NCBI GenBank assembly: GCA_016716265.1
Contig: JADJWQ010000006.1
Location: 1,825,501-1,889,500 of the forward strand
From: Planctomycetota bacterium
GTDB taxonomy: Bacteria > Planctomycetota > UBA1135 > UBA2386
Direction of reading: 5' to 3'
DNA length: 64,000 nucleotides
Shown here: piece after piece, positions 25,277-34,249 of the stretch
Layout of the letters: each line of letters starts with the position of its first letter
Position numbering within the stretch: position 1 is the first letter of the stretch
Position numbers and translations under genes: made by a program
Notes under the pieces: generated by a model
Told to the model about the DNA's origin: nothing
Seen by the model: only the letters and a program-made list of their open reading frames with translations
Databases searched by the model: none

Positions 25277-27391
25277 ATGCTCGGTCTTCCGGTGCTCCGC
25301 GCGGCGCTGTGCGTCGCCTCGATCGCGGTCCCCGCCGCCGCCCAGGCCGATCCGTCGAGCGTGGTCGTGCCGCCGGGCGCGAGCGCCGACGAGATCGCAG
25401 CCCTCGCGGCGCGCGTGCTGCCCCACCCGCGCCAGCAGCGCTGGCTGTCGCTCGGCTTCACCGCGTTCGTGCACTTCGGGATGAACACCTTCACCGACCG
25501 CGAGTGGGGGGACGGCCGCGAGGAACCGGACCGGTTCCGGCCCGATCGCCTCGACGCGGACCAGTGGTGCGAGGCGTTCGCTGCTGCCGGCATGCGCGGC
25601 GTCGTGCTGACCTGCAAGCACCACGACGGCTTCTGCCTGTGGCCGACCGCGACGACCGATCACTCGGTGCGCTCGTCGGACTGGCGCGCCGGTGAAGGCG
25701 ACGTCGTGCGCGAGGTGGCGGACGCCTGCCGCCGACACGGCCTGCTGTTCGGCGTGTACCTGTCGCCGTGGGACCGCAATGCGCCGTCGTTCGGCACACA
25801 CGCGTACGACGACCTGTTCCATGCGCAGCTCCGCGAGCTGCTGACCGGCTATGGACCACTGTACGACGTGTGGTTCGACGGCGCGCACGCACCGAAGGAC
25901 GATCCCGAGACGTTCGACTGGCTGCGGCATTTCCGTCTGATCCGCGAGCTGCAGCCCGATGCGTGCATCTCGGTCATGGGGCCCGACGCGCGGTGGTGCG
26001 GCAACGAGGCCGGCCACACGCGCGAGCAGGAGTGGAACGTCGTCCCGCTCGATATCGCCGATCCCCGCCCGGCCACCGACTCCTGGGACGTGTTCCACGC
26101 GCTGCTCCGCGTGCCGGTGCAGGCGGCCGACCTCGGCAGCCGCGCGCGGCTCGCGGGAGCGAAGCGGCTGGTCTGGTGGCCGACGATGACGAACACGTCG
26201 ATCCGGCCCGGCTGGTTCTGGCACCCGGCCGAGGACGGCCGCGTCAAGTCGCTCGACGCGCTGCTCGACGTGTGGTTCGGAGCGGTCGGCGGCGGCTCGC
26301 AGTTCCTGCTGAACGTGCCACCGAACCGGCACGGCCGACTCGCCGACGGCGACGTCGAGCGCCTGCGGCAACTCGGCACCGTGCTGCGGGCGACGTTCGG
26401 CCGCGATCTCGCGGCTGGCGCGCGTCGCGAGCACGACGCGAACCTGCACACGCTCCTGCTGCCCGAGCCTCGCGGCGTCGACGTCGTCCGCGTGTGCGAG
26501 GACGTCGCCCACACCGGTCAGCGCGTCGAGGCGTTCCGGCTCGACGCGCGCATCGACGGCGCGTGGCGCGAGATCGCCCGCGGTTCGACCATCGGACCGA
26601 ACCGACTGCTCCGCTTCGCACCGGTCAACGCGGACGCGTTCCGGCTCGTGGTCGAGCAGCAGCGTGCACCTGCGCAGATCGCCGAGCTCGCGCTGTTCCG
26701 GCAGCCCGGCGTGCTGCGCGCGCCCCGGCTCGCGCGCGCCCGCGACGGCGCGGTGACGATCGACGCACCACCCGGGGCGGTCGTCCGCGTCACGCTCGAC
26801 GGGAGCGCGCCGACGGAGACTTCGCCGCGCTACACGGGACCGGTCCCGCTGCCGGACGGAGGACTGTTGCGCGCGCGTACCTTCGCGCCCGACGACGGCC
26901 GGCAATGGCTCGCCCTCGAGCCGGGGGCCTACGAGGCGACCGCTCGCTTCGGCCTGGCGCCGGCGACGCTCACGGTGGTCGGCACCGACAGCGAGCAGCC
27001 CCCCGGCGAGGCAGCCAGCCTCGCGATCGACGGCAATCCAAGCACGCACTGGCACAGCCGCTGGTCACCGGACGCGCCGGACCACCCGCACTGGCTGACG
27101 GTCGACACCGGTGCCAGCCACCCCATCCTCGGCGTCACGCTGCTGCCGCGGCAGGACGGCTCGACCAACGGCGCGATCGTCCGCTGCGACGTCGCGACGA
27201 GCGTCGACGGCACGAGTTGGTCGGCTGCGCTGACCGACGCCGAGCTGGCCAACGTCGCGAACCACCCGGTCGAGCAGACGCTGCTGTTCGACCGTCCCAC
27301 CGAGGCACGCTTCGTCCGCATCACCAGCCGAGCGGCCGTCGACGGCAGACCCTGGGCGTCGCTCGCGGAGCTCGGGGTGCTCGTCCGATGA
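25277..27391 (+). CDS. GH29 alpha-L-fucosidase-like protein with C-terminal CBM-like and discoidin domains
   Basis: This 704-residue protein has a signal ending near PAAAQ. The GH29 catalytic barrel covers about residues 50-360: FVHFGMNTFTD, CKHHDGFCLW (113-122), and the nucleophile Asp201 in YDVWFDGAHAP. It removes alpha-L-fucose from glycans, or acts on related substrates. After it come a chitobiase-type small domain around residues 490-540 (APPGAVVRVTLDGSAPT) and an F5/8 type C (discoidin) carbohydrate-binding domain to the end (SLAIDGNPSTHWHS, then FVRITSRA). The stop overlaps the ATG of the patatin gene (ATGA). Confidence 0.92.
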   Translation: MLGLPVLRAALCVASIAVPAAAQADPSSVVVPPGASADEIAALAARVLPHPRQQRWLSLGFTAFVHFGMNTFTDREWGDGREEPDRFRPDRLDADQWCEAFAAAGMRGVVLTCKHHDGFCLWPTATTDHSVRSSDWRAGEGDVVREVADACRRHGLLFGVYLSPWDRNAPSFGTHAYDDLFHAQLRELLTGYGPLYDVWFDGAHAPKDDPETFDWLRHFRLIRELQPDACISVMGPDARWCGNEAGHTREQEWNVVPLDIADPRPATDSWDVFHALLRVPVQAADLGSRARLAGAKRLVWWPTMTNTSIRPGWFWHPAEDGRVKSLDALLDVWFGAVGGGSQFLLNVPPNRHGRLADGDVERLRQLGTVLRATFGRDLAAGARREHDANLHTLLLPEPRGVDVVRVCEDVAHTGQRVEAFRLDARIDGAWREIARGSTIGPNRLLRFAPVNADAFRLVVEQQRAPAQIAELALFRQPGVLRAPRLARARDGAVTIDAPPGAVVRVTLDGSAPTETSPRYTGPVPLPDGGLLRARTFAPDDGRQWLALEPGAYEATARFGLAPATLTVVGTDSEQPPGEAASLAIDGNPSTHWHSRWSPDAPDHPHWLTVDTGASHPILGVTLLPRQDGSTNGAIVRCDVATSVDGTSWSAALTDAELANVANHPVEQTLLFDRPTEARFVRITSRAAVDGRPWASLAELGVLVR

Positions 27392-29625
27392 GGACATCCC
27401 GGATCTCGGCCCGGCTCGCGCTGTCCGTGTCGGTCCTGTGCCTCGCCGCGCACGCGCAGGAGGAACGTCCGCGCATCGGCCTGGTGCTGAGCGGCGGCGG
27501 CGCGCGCGGCGCGGCCCACATCGGCGTCCTGCAGGTGCTCGAGGCACACCGCGTGCCGGTCGACGCGATCGCCGGCACCAGCATGGGGGCGATCGTCGGC
27601 GCGCTCTACGCGAGCGGCTGGTCGCCGAACGCCATCCAGCAGCTGTTCGAGACGACCGACTGGAACCGCGCGCTGTCCGACCGCCCGGTCCGACGAGAGC
27701 GGTCGTTCCGCCGCAAGCGCGACGACGATGCCGTGCTCGCTCCGCTGGTGCTCGGCTTCGACGTCGACGCGATGGCATTCCGGCTGCCGCAGGCCGTGCT
27801 CGAGGGCCGCAGCGTCGAGAACCTCCTCGAGGCGGTCACCGCGCACGCCCACCACATCGACGATTTCGACGAGCTACCGATCCCGTTCCGCTGCGTGGCC
27901 GCCGACCTCGTCGACGGCTCGGCCCGCGTGTTCGAGTCCGGCCCGCTGTCGGTGGCGGTGCGCGCGAGCATGTCGTTGCCGGCGATCTTCGCACCGGTGC
28001 GGATCGGCAAGCACCAGTACGTCGACGGCGGGATCGTCGACAATCTGCCGGTCGACGTCGTCCGCGCAATGGGTGTCGACGTCGTGATCGCGGTCGACGT
28101 CGCCTTCGGCCTCGCGAAGCCGCCCGACACGACGTCCGTGCTCGACGTCACCGACCAGGTCATCAGCATCCTGGTGCAGGAGAACCTGCTCCGCCAGCGA
28201 GCGAGCCTGCGCGATGGCGACGTGCTGATCGATCTGAAGCTCGAGGGCGTCGGCGTGCTCGACTTCCAGAAGGCGGCGGCGGCGATCGCCGAGGGGCGCG
28301 AGGCCGGCGAGACCCAGGCCCCAAAGCTCGATCGCCTGGCGGTCGACGAGGACGCCTGGGACGGGTTCCTGCTCGCGCACCGGCGCCCGACCGGCAAGCC
28401 TCGCATCATGCGCGTGCGATTGCAGAACGACTCGCGGCTCGGCGACGAGCTGCTGCTCGCACGCATCCATCAGCCCACCGGCGAGACGCTCGATCTCGAT
28501 CGACTCCAGCAGGATCTCTCGGACCTGTCGGCACTCGACGTGTTCCAGCACGTCGGCTTCCGCCTCGACAGCGCCGGCTACGACCGCCGCGCCGACGACC
28601 CGTCGCCGCCCGCCGACCTCGTGATCACGGCGAAGGACCGCGCACTCGGACCGCACTACTTCCAGTTCGGCCTCGACCTCGCCAACGACTTCCAGGGCGG
28701 CACGGACTTCACGGCATTGGTCCGTCACACGTGGCTGCCGGCGAACCGCCAGGGCGGCGAATGGCGCAACGAGCTGCGCGTCGGCAGCATCAACGGGCTA
28801 CGGACCGAGTTCTACCAGCCGCTGGACCGCCTGCAGCGCTGGTTCGTCGAGCCGTCGGTCGAGTACCTGCGCCGCCAGGTCGACTTCGTGCTGAACGGTA
28901 TCGAGCTGATCGAGGCCGACATCGACACGTTGCGCGGCACCTTCGCGGCGGGACGGGTCCTCGGCAACTTCGCCGAGATCCGCGCCGGCTACATCTACGA
29001 GCAGAACGAGATCGCCGCGACGCTCGGACTGGTGTCCGCCGGCGGACTGCTGCGCAACACCGAGCAGCGGGGTCTGCTGTTCACGCGGATCACCATCGAC
29101 GACCTCGACTCGATCGACTTCCCCCGGTCGGGGATCGGCGCGAACGTGCAGTATCGCTTCGGCAACGAGGGCATCGGCAGCTTCGGCGACGTGTCGCTGC
29201 TCGACGGCCGGCTGCTGCTGCCATTGACGGCCGGAGACACGACGTTCCTCACCAAGCTCGAGGGAGGCTACTCGTTCCGCGCGGAGCAGCGGTTCCTGCC
29301 GCAGTACCAGCTCGGCGGCTTCACGCGGCTGTCCGGATTGCAGCCGGACGAGCTGCTCGGCGATCATTTCGCGCTGGCGAACCTGACCGTCTACCACCGG
29401 CTGTCCGAGCCGGTGATCCAGGGCGCGTCCGAGTGGTTCGTGGGCGGCTCGACCGAATGGGGGACGGCCTGGACGACGGCCGAGAACTTCACCCCGGCGA
29501 GCATGCGGTTCGGCGGCTCGCTGTTCGTCGGCGCCCGGTCCCCGCTCGGACCGTTCTACTTCGGCGTAGGGGCGACCGAGGAGGGGCGCTACTCGTTGTT
29601 CGTCTACCTGGGCCGCCGGTTCTGA
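27388..29625 (+). CDS. PlpD-like patatin phospholipase with POTRA and outer-membrane beta-barrel (type Vd-like)
   Basis: This 745-residue protein has a signal ending near CLAAHAQ. The patatin domain (about 28-330) has the oxyanion loop GGGARG (37-42), nucleophile GTSMG (63-67, Ser65) and DGG (213-215). A POTRA-like domain follows at about 375-435 (GKPRIMRVRLQ and beyond), then a barrel of alternating hydrophobic strands to a C-terminal Phe in LGRRF, as expected for Omp85-related barrels. Type Vd autotransporters such as PlpD have this architecture and carry the lipase to the cell surface. Its ATG overlaps the fucosidase stop, so the two surface hydrolases may be co-translated. Confidence 0.92.
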   Translation: MRTSRISARLALSVSVLCLAAHAQEERPRIGLVLSGGGARGAAHIGVLQVLEAHRVPVDAIAGTSMGAIVGALYASGWSPNAIQQLFETTDWNRALSDRPVRRERSFRRKRDDDAVLAPLVLGFDVDAMAFRLPQAVLEGRSVENLLEAVTAHAHHIDDFDELPIPFRCVAADLVDGSARVFESGPLSVAVRASMSLPAIFAPVRIGKHQYVDGGIVDNLPVDVVRAMGVDVVIAVDVAFGLAKPPDTTSVLDVTDQVISILVQENLLRQRASLRDGDVLIDLKLEGVGVLDFQKAAAAIAEGREAGETQAPKLDRLAVDEDAWDGFLLAHRRPTGKPRIMRVRLQNDSRLGDELLLARIHQPTGETLDLDRLQQDLSDLSALDVFQHVGFRLDSAGYDRRADDPSPPADLVITAKDRALGPHYFQFGLDLANDFQGGTDFTALVRHTWLPANRQGGEWRNELRVGSINGLRTEFYQPLDRLQRWFVEPSVEYLRRQVDFVLNGIELIEADIDTLRGTFAAGRVLGNFAEIRAGYIYEQNEIAATLGLVSAGGLLRNTEQRGLLFTRITIDDLDSIDFPRSGIGANVQYRFGNEGIGSFGDVSLLDGRLLLPLTAGDTTFLTKLEGGYSFRAEQRFLPQYQLGGFTRLSGLQPDELLGDHFALANLTVYHRLSEPVIQGASEWFVGGSTEWGTAWTTAENFTPASMRFGGSLFVGARSPLGPFYFGVGATEEGRYSLFVYLGRRF

Positions 29626-29647
29626 TCCAGGCGGCGGTCGCACCGCA

Positions 29648-30655
29648 TCACTGGATGACGCCGACCGCGCCGTTCGACAGCGTCAGCCCGAGCTGGTTCG
29701 CCGCCATGTCGGGCACGTAGGCCTGGTTGTAGAACGCCAGGCCCGACAGTCGCGGATCGTTCGGGATCGTGAACGAGAACGAGCCCATCCCGCCGGTGAC
29801 GCCACCGACGCCCATCACCTCGGCGGTGCACAGCACGAGGCAGCCCGGCGCGCCGATCACGCCGAGGTCGAACGGCAGCCTGCCGAGGCCCGGCCACTGC
29901 GAGCTGGACGAGCCGAAGCCGAGGAAGAACGCGGAGCCGTTGAGCGGCAGGTTCGAAACCTGCACGACGAACTGCTGGCCCAGGGTGGGCGCGCCGCCGC
30001 CCATCGAAGCGAGCGTCGGCGTGCCGTTGCTGCCGGCGCAACCCCTGCCGAACGGCGCGTAGCCGGACGAGGTCGGCACGTACAGCTCGGCGATCACCCA
30101 GTTGCCGCCGGTGGACGACGCACGGAAGTCGACGCGATCGAACGTGCCACCGGTCATCTGGAAGAACCGGACCGCACCGGACGCCGACGTGAAGGACGTC
30201 GACGTGAACGTCGTGACCAGCGCGTTCTGCAGGTAGAAGTCGAGGATCATCGTTCCGACCCAGTCGCCGATTGCCATGCCGAACTCGGTGGTCGGCACGG
30301 TCAGGTCGACGCTCGCGTCGAACGCGTCGAAGCCACCCGCCGGCGGATCGATCAGCGCGAGGCCACCCAGATCGAGGCCGAGCGCGCGGCCGAGGAACGG
30401 GTTCGTGTTGTAGACACCGCGCGCGGCGGTGTTCGGGGTGAGCGTGATGTTGGCGATGGCCGGCACGCCACCGGTGGCGGCGGCGAGGACCGCGGCGAGC
30501 GTCGTCGGTCCTGCCGGGCCGACGGCGTCCATGTCGATGTACGCGGTCGGGATGGTCATTGCGGGGATCTCGGTCACCGACTGCGCGGGCGCGGCGACGG
30601 CGACGAGGATCGAGGCGAGCGCCAGTCGGCCGGCGCGGCGAGAGGTATGGAACAT
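29648..30655 (-). CDS. Exported protein with the C-terminal planctomycete-type module
   Basis: This 335-residue protein has a signal ending near AAPAQS. The first half is a beta-rich domain of unknown function, with FDASVDLTVPT and FQMTGGTFDRVDF typical of lectin-like or PEP-CTERM-adjacent folds. Residues 199-335 form the module shared with other proteins here: FGRGC, then GAPGCLVL, a stretch of beta strands, YNQAYV and LGLTLSNGAVGVI at the very end. The module may sort or anchor proteins at the cell surface, but this is not shown by the sequence. It stands alone, with 187 nt upstream. Confidence 0.75.
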   Translation of the reverse strand: MFHTSRRAGRLALASILVAVAAPAQSVTEIPAMTIPTAYIDMDAVGPAGPTTLAAVLAAATGGVPAIANITLTPNTAARGVYNTNPFLGRALGLDLGGLALIDPPAGGFDAFDASVDLTVPTTEFGMAIGDWVGTMILDFYLQNALVTTFTSTSFTSASGAVRFFQMTGGTFDRVDFRASSTGGNWVIAELYVPTSSGYAPFGRGCAGSNGTPTLASMGGGAPTLGQQFVVQVSNLPLNGSAFFLGFGSSSSQWPGLGRLPFDLGVIGAPGCLVLCTAEVMGVGGVTGGMGSFSFTIPNDPRLSGLAFYNQAYVPDMAANQLGLTLSNGAVGVIQ

Positions 30656-30842
30656 GGCTTCGTTGCCTTCCCGTGGAGAGCAGAGCTGAGGGGCGCGGCC
30701 GAGCGTGACCGCAATGCGATTCTAGCCGTCGCGCGCTTCCCGAACTGCGATCCCGTCCGAACGGAATGCCCGCCCGGTGCGCGTCGCATCCCGATCCCGC
30801 CCATCGCAGCGCCGGTCCCGCGCCGGCGCTGCACGCGACCTC

Positions 30843-33470
30843 TCAGCGACCCGCACCCGCCTGTGGGGGGCCGTCGGCGGCGGGCGCCGGCTTGGTGAGG
30901 TCGACGAGGATGGGCTCACCCGACTCGACCAACACGTCGACCGGACCACCGTTCGCGTTCGGGACGCCACCCTGCACGGTGATCTTCCAAGCGCCCGGCG
31001 ACACCGCCGCGGGCAGTGCGAAGTCGAGGTGATCCGAGCCGGCCGGTACGTCGAGCTGCTCGGAGATCCGGAACCCGGTCCCGCCGTGGCCCTCCGGCAG
31101 GCAGCTCAACGACAGCGAGACCGTGCCGTCGCCACCCTGGGGCACGGGCAGGCGCACCGTCACCGGCGTCCCGCGCTCGACCGCGATCACGACCGGCTCG
31201 GTCGTCTCACCGCGCGGCAGCTCGAACGACGCCGGCAGGCACTGCGGGTGCAGCAGCGTCGCGCTGCCACCGTCGAGATCGCGGGTCTCGAGCAGGAGCC
31301 CGCGCTCGGGATCGAAGCGGAGCAGCTCGCCGTCCGCCCGGGAGTAGTAGTGGCCGCCGTAATGGGGGCTGCGCAGGCGCACGCGGGCCAGGCTCGGGTC
31401 GATGTCGCCACCACCCGTCAGCCGCACGGGGACGCTGCGCACCGGGCTGCGCTGGTCGATCTCGACGTACGCACCACGGCCGGCGCGCCCCGCGGCGACG
31501 ACCGCCTCGGTCAGCCGCATGGGCGGTGTCGAGCCACCGAGACCGACGCGCACCTCGCGACGAGGGGCATCGAGCCAGCCACAGATCAGCACGTCCGACA
31601 TCGCGGCGGCGCCGGGCCGCGAGGAGATCCCGCCGGTCGACGCGCCACCGCCGCGCATCTCCGTCACCCGCTCGACCCAGCTGCCCGCCGGCACGGCGAT
31701 CCGGAGCACGCGCTGGCGTGGCAGCTCCAGCTCGACCACCTCGTCGAGGAGCTCGATCACGCGATTGCTGCCGGACCACGTTCCGGTGCCGATCTCGAGC
31801 GCGGAGGCATCCGGGCTGACCGGGAGCAGCAGGCGGCCGCGCGAGTCGGCGGACGCCTGGGTTCGCGACGCCGGATTGCCGGGCGGCCACGCGGCGATCG
31901 ACAGGAACGCGAGCGGCTGGCCGTCGGCATCGCGGAGCTGCAACGGTGTCGTGCGCCGCGACGGCAGCACGACCGCGTGGGGCTCGCCGGACTCGGCTGG
32001 CTCGGCCGGCACGCGCCGCTCGACCACCGCAGCGTGGTCGACGTCGGGTGGGATCGCGAGCACCTGGACCGAGCCGTCGGCCCGGAGGTCCGTGAACCGG
32101 ACGAGACCGCGGTCGTCGGCGCGCTGCACGAGGGTCGCGGTCGGCACGCCGCGACACGCCGCGCCGCCGGCGAGCACCCAGGCGCGCGGGATCGGCCGGC
32201 CGTCGGACTCGACGACGCGCACGGCGAGCGCACGCGTCGCGACGGGTGCGAGCTCGACCTGCAGCGGCGCGCCGTCGGCCGCGGTACTGCGGGGGTCGAC
32301 CAGCTCGACCTCGTCGTGGCCACTGGCGCGCACCAGCACGCGCACCGCGCCAGCGAGCGCGCGCGGCGGCAGGCGGGCCACGCCGTCGCGATCGGTCGAG
32401 CGGCGCGCACGCGGGCCGCGGACGGGCAGCTCGATCCGACGCACGTCGAAGGAGTCCGCGAGGTCGAGCACCTCGACCTCGGCACCGTCGAGCGCCCGGC
32501 CCGACGCATCGACGACGCGCAGTGCGACGCCGTCGTGACCGGGGTCCGGCACAAGTTCGATCGAGCCACCGTCGGCACCGGTCACGCGCGCGGCCAGCGT
32601 TCCGTCCGCGACGACATACTGCGGCTGCAGCGCCGCGTCCCCTGGCAGCTCCGCCGCAGGGAGCGGAAACCAGCGCAGCTCGCGATCCGGCAGTCGATAC
32701 AGGCCGCGCAGTCCGGTGACCGGCGCGCCATCGGCCCGCACGACGGCGCGGACCGTCGAGCTGCCGACCGGGGTGGGGGCGGTGCCCGGCGCGGGCCGCC
32801 CGTCCGCACCGGTGACGAGCGCGACCGCCGCGGTCGACGCGCCCGGCCGCAGCGCGCGCACCGTGCGCACCAGCAGGTCGATCGTGCGATCGCCCACGAC
32901 GATCGGCGTCGGCAGCGGCGGGACGTCGACCACTGCACGGCCGTCGGCCGGCAGCGAGACGTCGAGCCGAGCTGCGCCGAGACCCTGCTGGCTGGACAGC
33001 TCGAGGCGCAGCACACCGTCCGCCGCGGTCGGGCCGAGCGCGACGGTCAGCTGATCCTGCGGCTCGACGGGCAGCAGCGCGACGTCGGAGCCCAGGTAGC
33101 CGCGCAGCCCGTCGGCGAGCGGCTCGCACCAGGGATGGTAGCCGCGCGCATCGACCCGGAGCGAGAACTGGCCGAGCTCGGGGACCAGGGCAGCGCGGTG
33201 CAGCTCGCTGAGCGGCACCAGGAACGAGCCGTCGTCGTCGACCGGGATGCGTGGTGGCAGCGGCAACGAGCGCAGCAGCTCGCGCACGGCGCGCCGTTCG
33301 ATCGCGTTCGCGACCTCGAACTCGAAGCCGACGTGCTCGACGACATCCGGCCCGAGCGCGACGCCGGTGGTCGAGCGGACGATGCCGCGCGCGACGTCGC
33401 GCTCGCCGAACGCGGGGTCCTGTGGCGCGAGCGCGGCGAGCAGCAGCGGCGCGACGGCGAGGATCGGCAT
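30843..33470 (-). CDS. Large exported protein with repeated carboxypeptidase-regulatory-like domains
   Basis: The start at 33470 gives 875 residues with a signal ending near ALAPQ (the ATG 18 nt upstream is an alternative). The sequence is a chain of Ig-like or carboxypeptidase-regulatory-like units of about 80-100 residues, recognised by patterns such as VVDASGRALDGAEVEVLD, STDRDGVARLPP and VRVVESDGRPIPRAWV. No catalytic motif is visible. Such proteins are usually structural or adhesive at the surface. The gene at 53780 has a similar domain type, so the two may be paralogues. It is divergent from the HD-domain gene, with 95 nt between them. Confidence 0.78.
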   Translation of the reverse strand: MPILAVAPLLLAALAPQDPAFGERDVARGIVRSTTGVALGPDVVEHVGFEFEVANAIERRAVRELLRSLPLPPRIPVDDDGSFLVPLSELHRAALVPELGQFSLRVDARGYHPWCEPLADGLRGYLGSDVALLPVEPQDQLTVALGPTAADGVLRLELSSQQGLGAARLDVSLPADGRAVVDVPPLPTPIVVGDRTIDLLVRTVRALRPGASTAAVALVTGADGRPAPGTAPTPVGSSTVRAVVRADGAPVTGLRGLYRLPDRELRWFPLPAAELPGDAALQPQYVVADGTLAARVTGADGGSIELVPDPGHDGVALRVVDASGRALDGAEVEVLDLADSFDVRRIELPVRGPRARRSTDRDGVARLPPRALAGAVRVLVRASGHDEVELVDPRSTAADGAPLQVELAPVATRALAVRVVESDGRPIPRAWVLAGGAACRGVPTATLVQRADDRGLVRFTDLRADGSVQVLAIPPDVDHAAVVERRVPAEPAESGEPHAVVLPSRRTTPLQLRDADGQPLAFLSIAAWPPGNPASRTQASADSRGRLLLPVSPDASALEIGTGTWSGSNRVIELLDEVVELELPRQRVLRIAVPAGSWVERVTEMRGGGASTGGISSRPGAAAMSDVLICGWLDAPRREVRVGLGGSTPPMRLTEAVVAAGRAGRGAYVEIDQRSPVRSVPVRLTGGGDIDPSLARVRLRSPHYGGHYYSRADGELLRFDPERGLLLETRDLDGGSATLLHPQCLPASFELPRGETTEPVVIAVERGTPVTVRLPVPQGGDGTVSLSLSCLPEGHGGTGFRISEQLDVPAGSDHLDFALPAAVSPGAWKITVQGGVPNANGGPVDVLVESGEPILVDLTKPAPAADGPPQAGAGR

Positions 33471-33565
33471 GGCGCGATTGTGGAGCAAGCGGCGCTGCGG
33501 ACAAGGCGGCCCCCGATTCGCGACCTCCGATTCGGTCCTTGCGCGAGCCCCGCCGCCGCGGCTCG

Positions 33566-34117
33566 ATGGGCGCCGTGACCGAGCCGCCCCCGCACCTCAG
33601 CCTGCCCGAGCGCGCGCTCCTGCGCGCCGTCGTCGCCCATGCCGGACAGCGCCGCAAGGAGTCCGCAGCTCCGTACGTCGTGCACCCGACCGACGTCATG
33701 AAGCGGGTCGCCCACTTCGGCATCCGTGACGACGAGCTCCTCGCGGCCGCTGCACTGCACGACGTCGTGGAGGACACCGAGGTCACGCTCGACGAGCTGC
33801 GCGGCGAGTTCGGACCGCGCGTCGCCGAGCTCGTCGACCGGCTCAGCCACGATCCGGAGCGCGACGGCAGCAAGCAGCGCTACCTGGAGACGATCGCGGC
33901 CGGTCCCGTCGACGTGCTGGTGGTCAAGCTGGCCGACCGCGCGAGCAACGTCGACGACTACCTGATGGCCAGCCCCCACTACGCGCCGGTCTACGCAGCC
34001 AAGGCCACGGTCATCTACCGCGCGATCCTCGACCGCGCCGCCGAGCTCGAATCCCGCCTCGGCCCCCATATCGCCGGCGCCCTCGCCCGTGAAGCCCGCC
34101 GCCTCTCCGCCCTCTGA
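33566..34117 (+). CDS. HD-domain small alarmone hydrolase-like protein (MESH1/RelA-SpoT-like)
   Basis: The ATG at 33566 gives 183 residues. The (p)ppGpp hydrolase HD motif set is visible: His40 in VVHPTDV, His65-Asp66 in ALHDVVEDT (HDxxED), and Asp124 with Asn128 in KLADRASN. The protein is too short to carry the synthetase domain of RelA/SpoT and resembles the stand-alone MESH1-type hydrolases. It would lower (p)ppGpp or a similar nucleotide. The TGA stop lies inside the left arm of the 45-bp inverted repeat. It is divergent from the repeat-domain gene. Confidence 0.88.
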   Translation: MGAVTEPPPHLSLPERALLRAVVAHAGQRRKESAAPYVVHPTDVMKRVAHFGIRDDELLAAAALHDVVEDTEVTLDELRGEFGPRVAELVDRLSHDPERDGSKQRYLETIAAGPVDVLVVKLADRASNVDDYLMASPHYAPVYAAKATVIYRAILDRAAELESRLGPHIAGALAREARRLSAL

Positions 34118-34230
34118 CTTCCGATCGGTACCGCGTACGATTTTTACATCTCGGGCGAGCGGTGTTCGCCTCCTCGAAGCCGCCCCGCCCGAGATGTAAA
34201 AATCGTACGCGGTACCGATCGGAAGTCAGA
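34113..34230. repeat. Perfect 45-bp inverted repeat with 28-nt spacer
   Basis: Positions 34113-34157 and 34186-34230 are exact reverse complements over 45 nt, as counted by eye; the spacer is 34158-34185. The arms carry a short AT-rich run (ATTTTTACA in the left arm), otherwise rare here, and internal palindromes CGTACG and CGGTACCG. The stop codon of the HD gene (34115-34117) lies in the left arm, and the right end is 20 nt from the stop of the convergent glycosyltransferase. RNA from either strand would form a very stable hairpin, so it could end both transcripts. A single arm recurs at 6547-6581. Confidence 0.95.
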
Positions 34231-34249
34231 GACGTACGCGACCTCGAGA

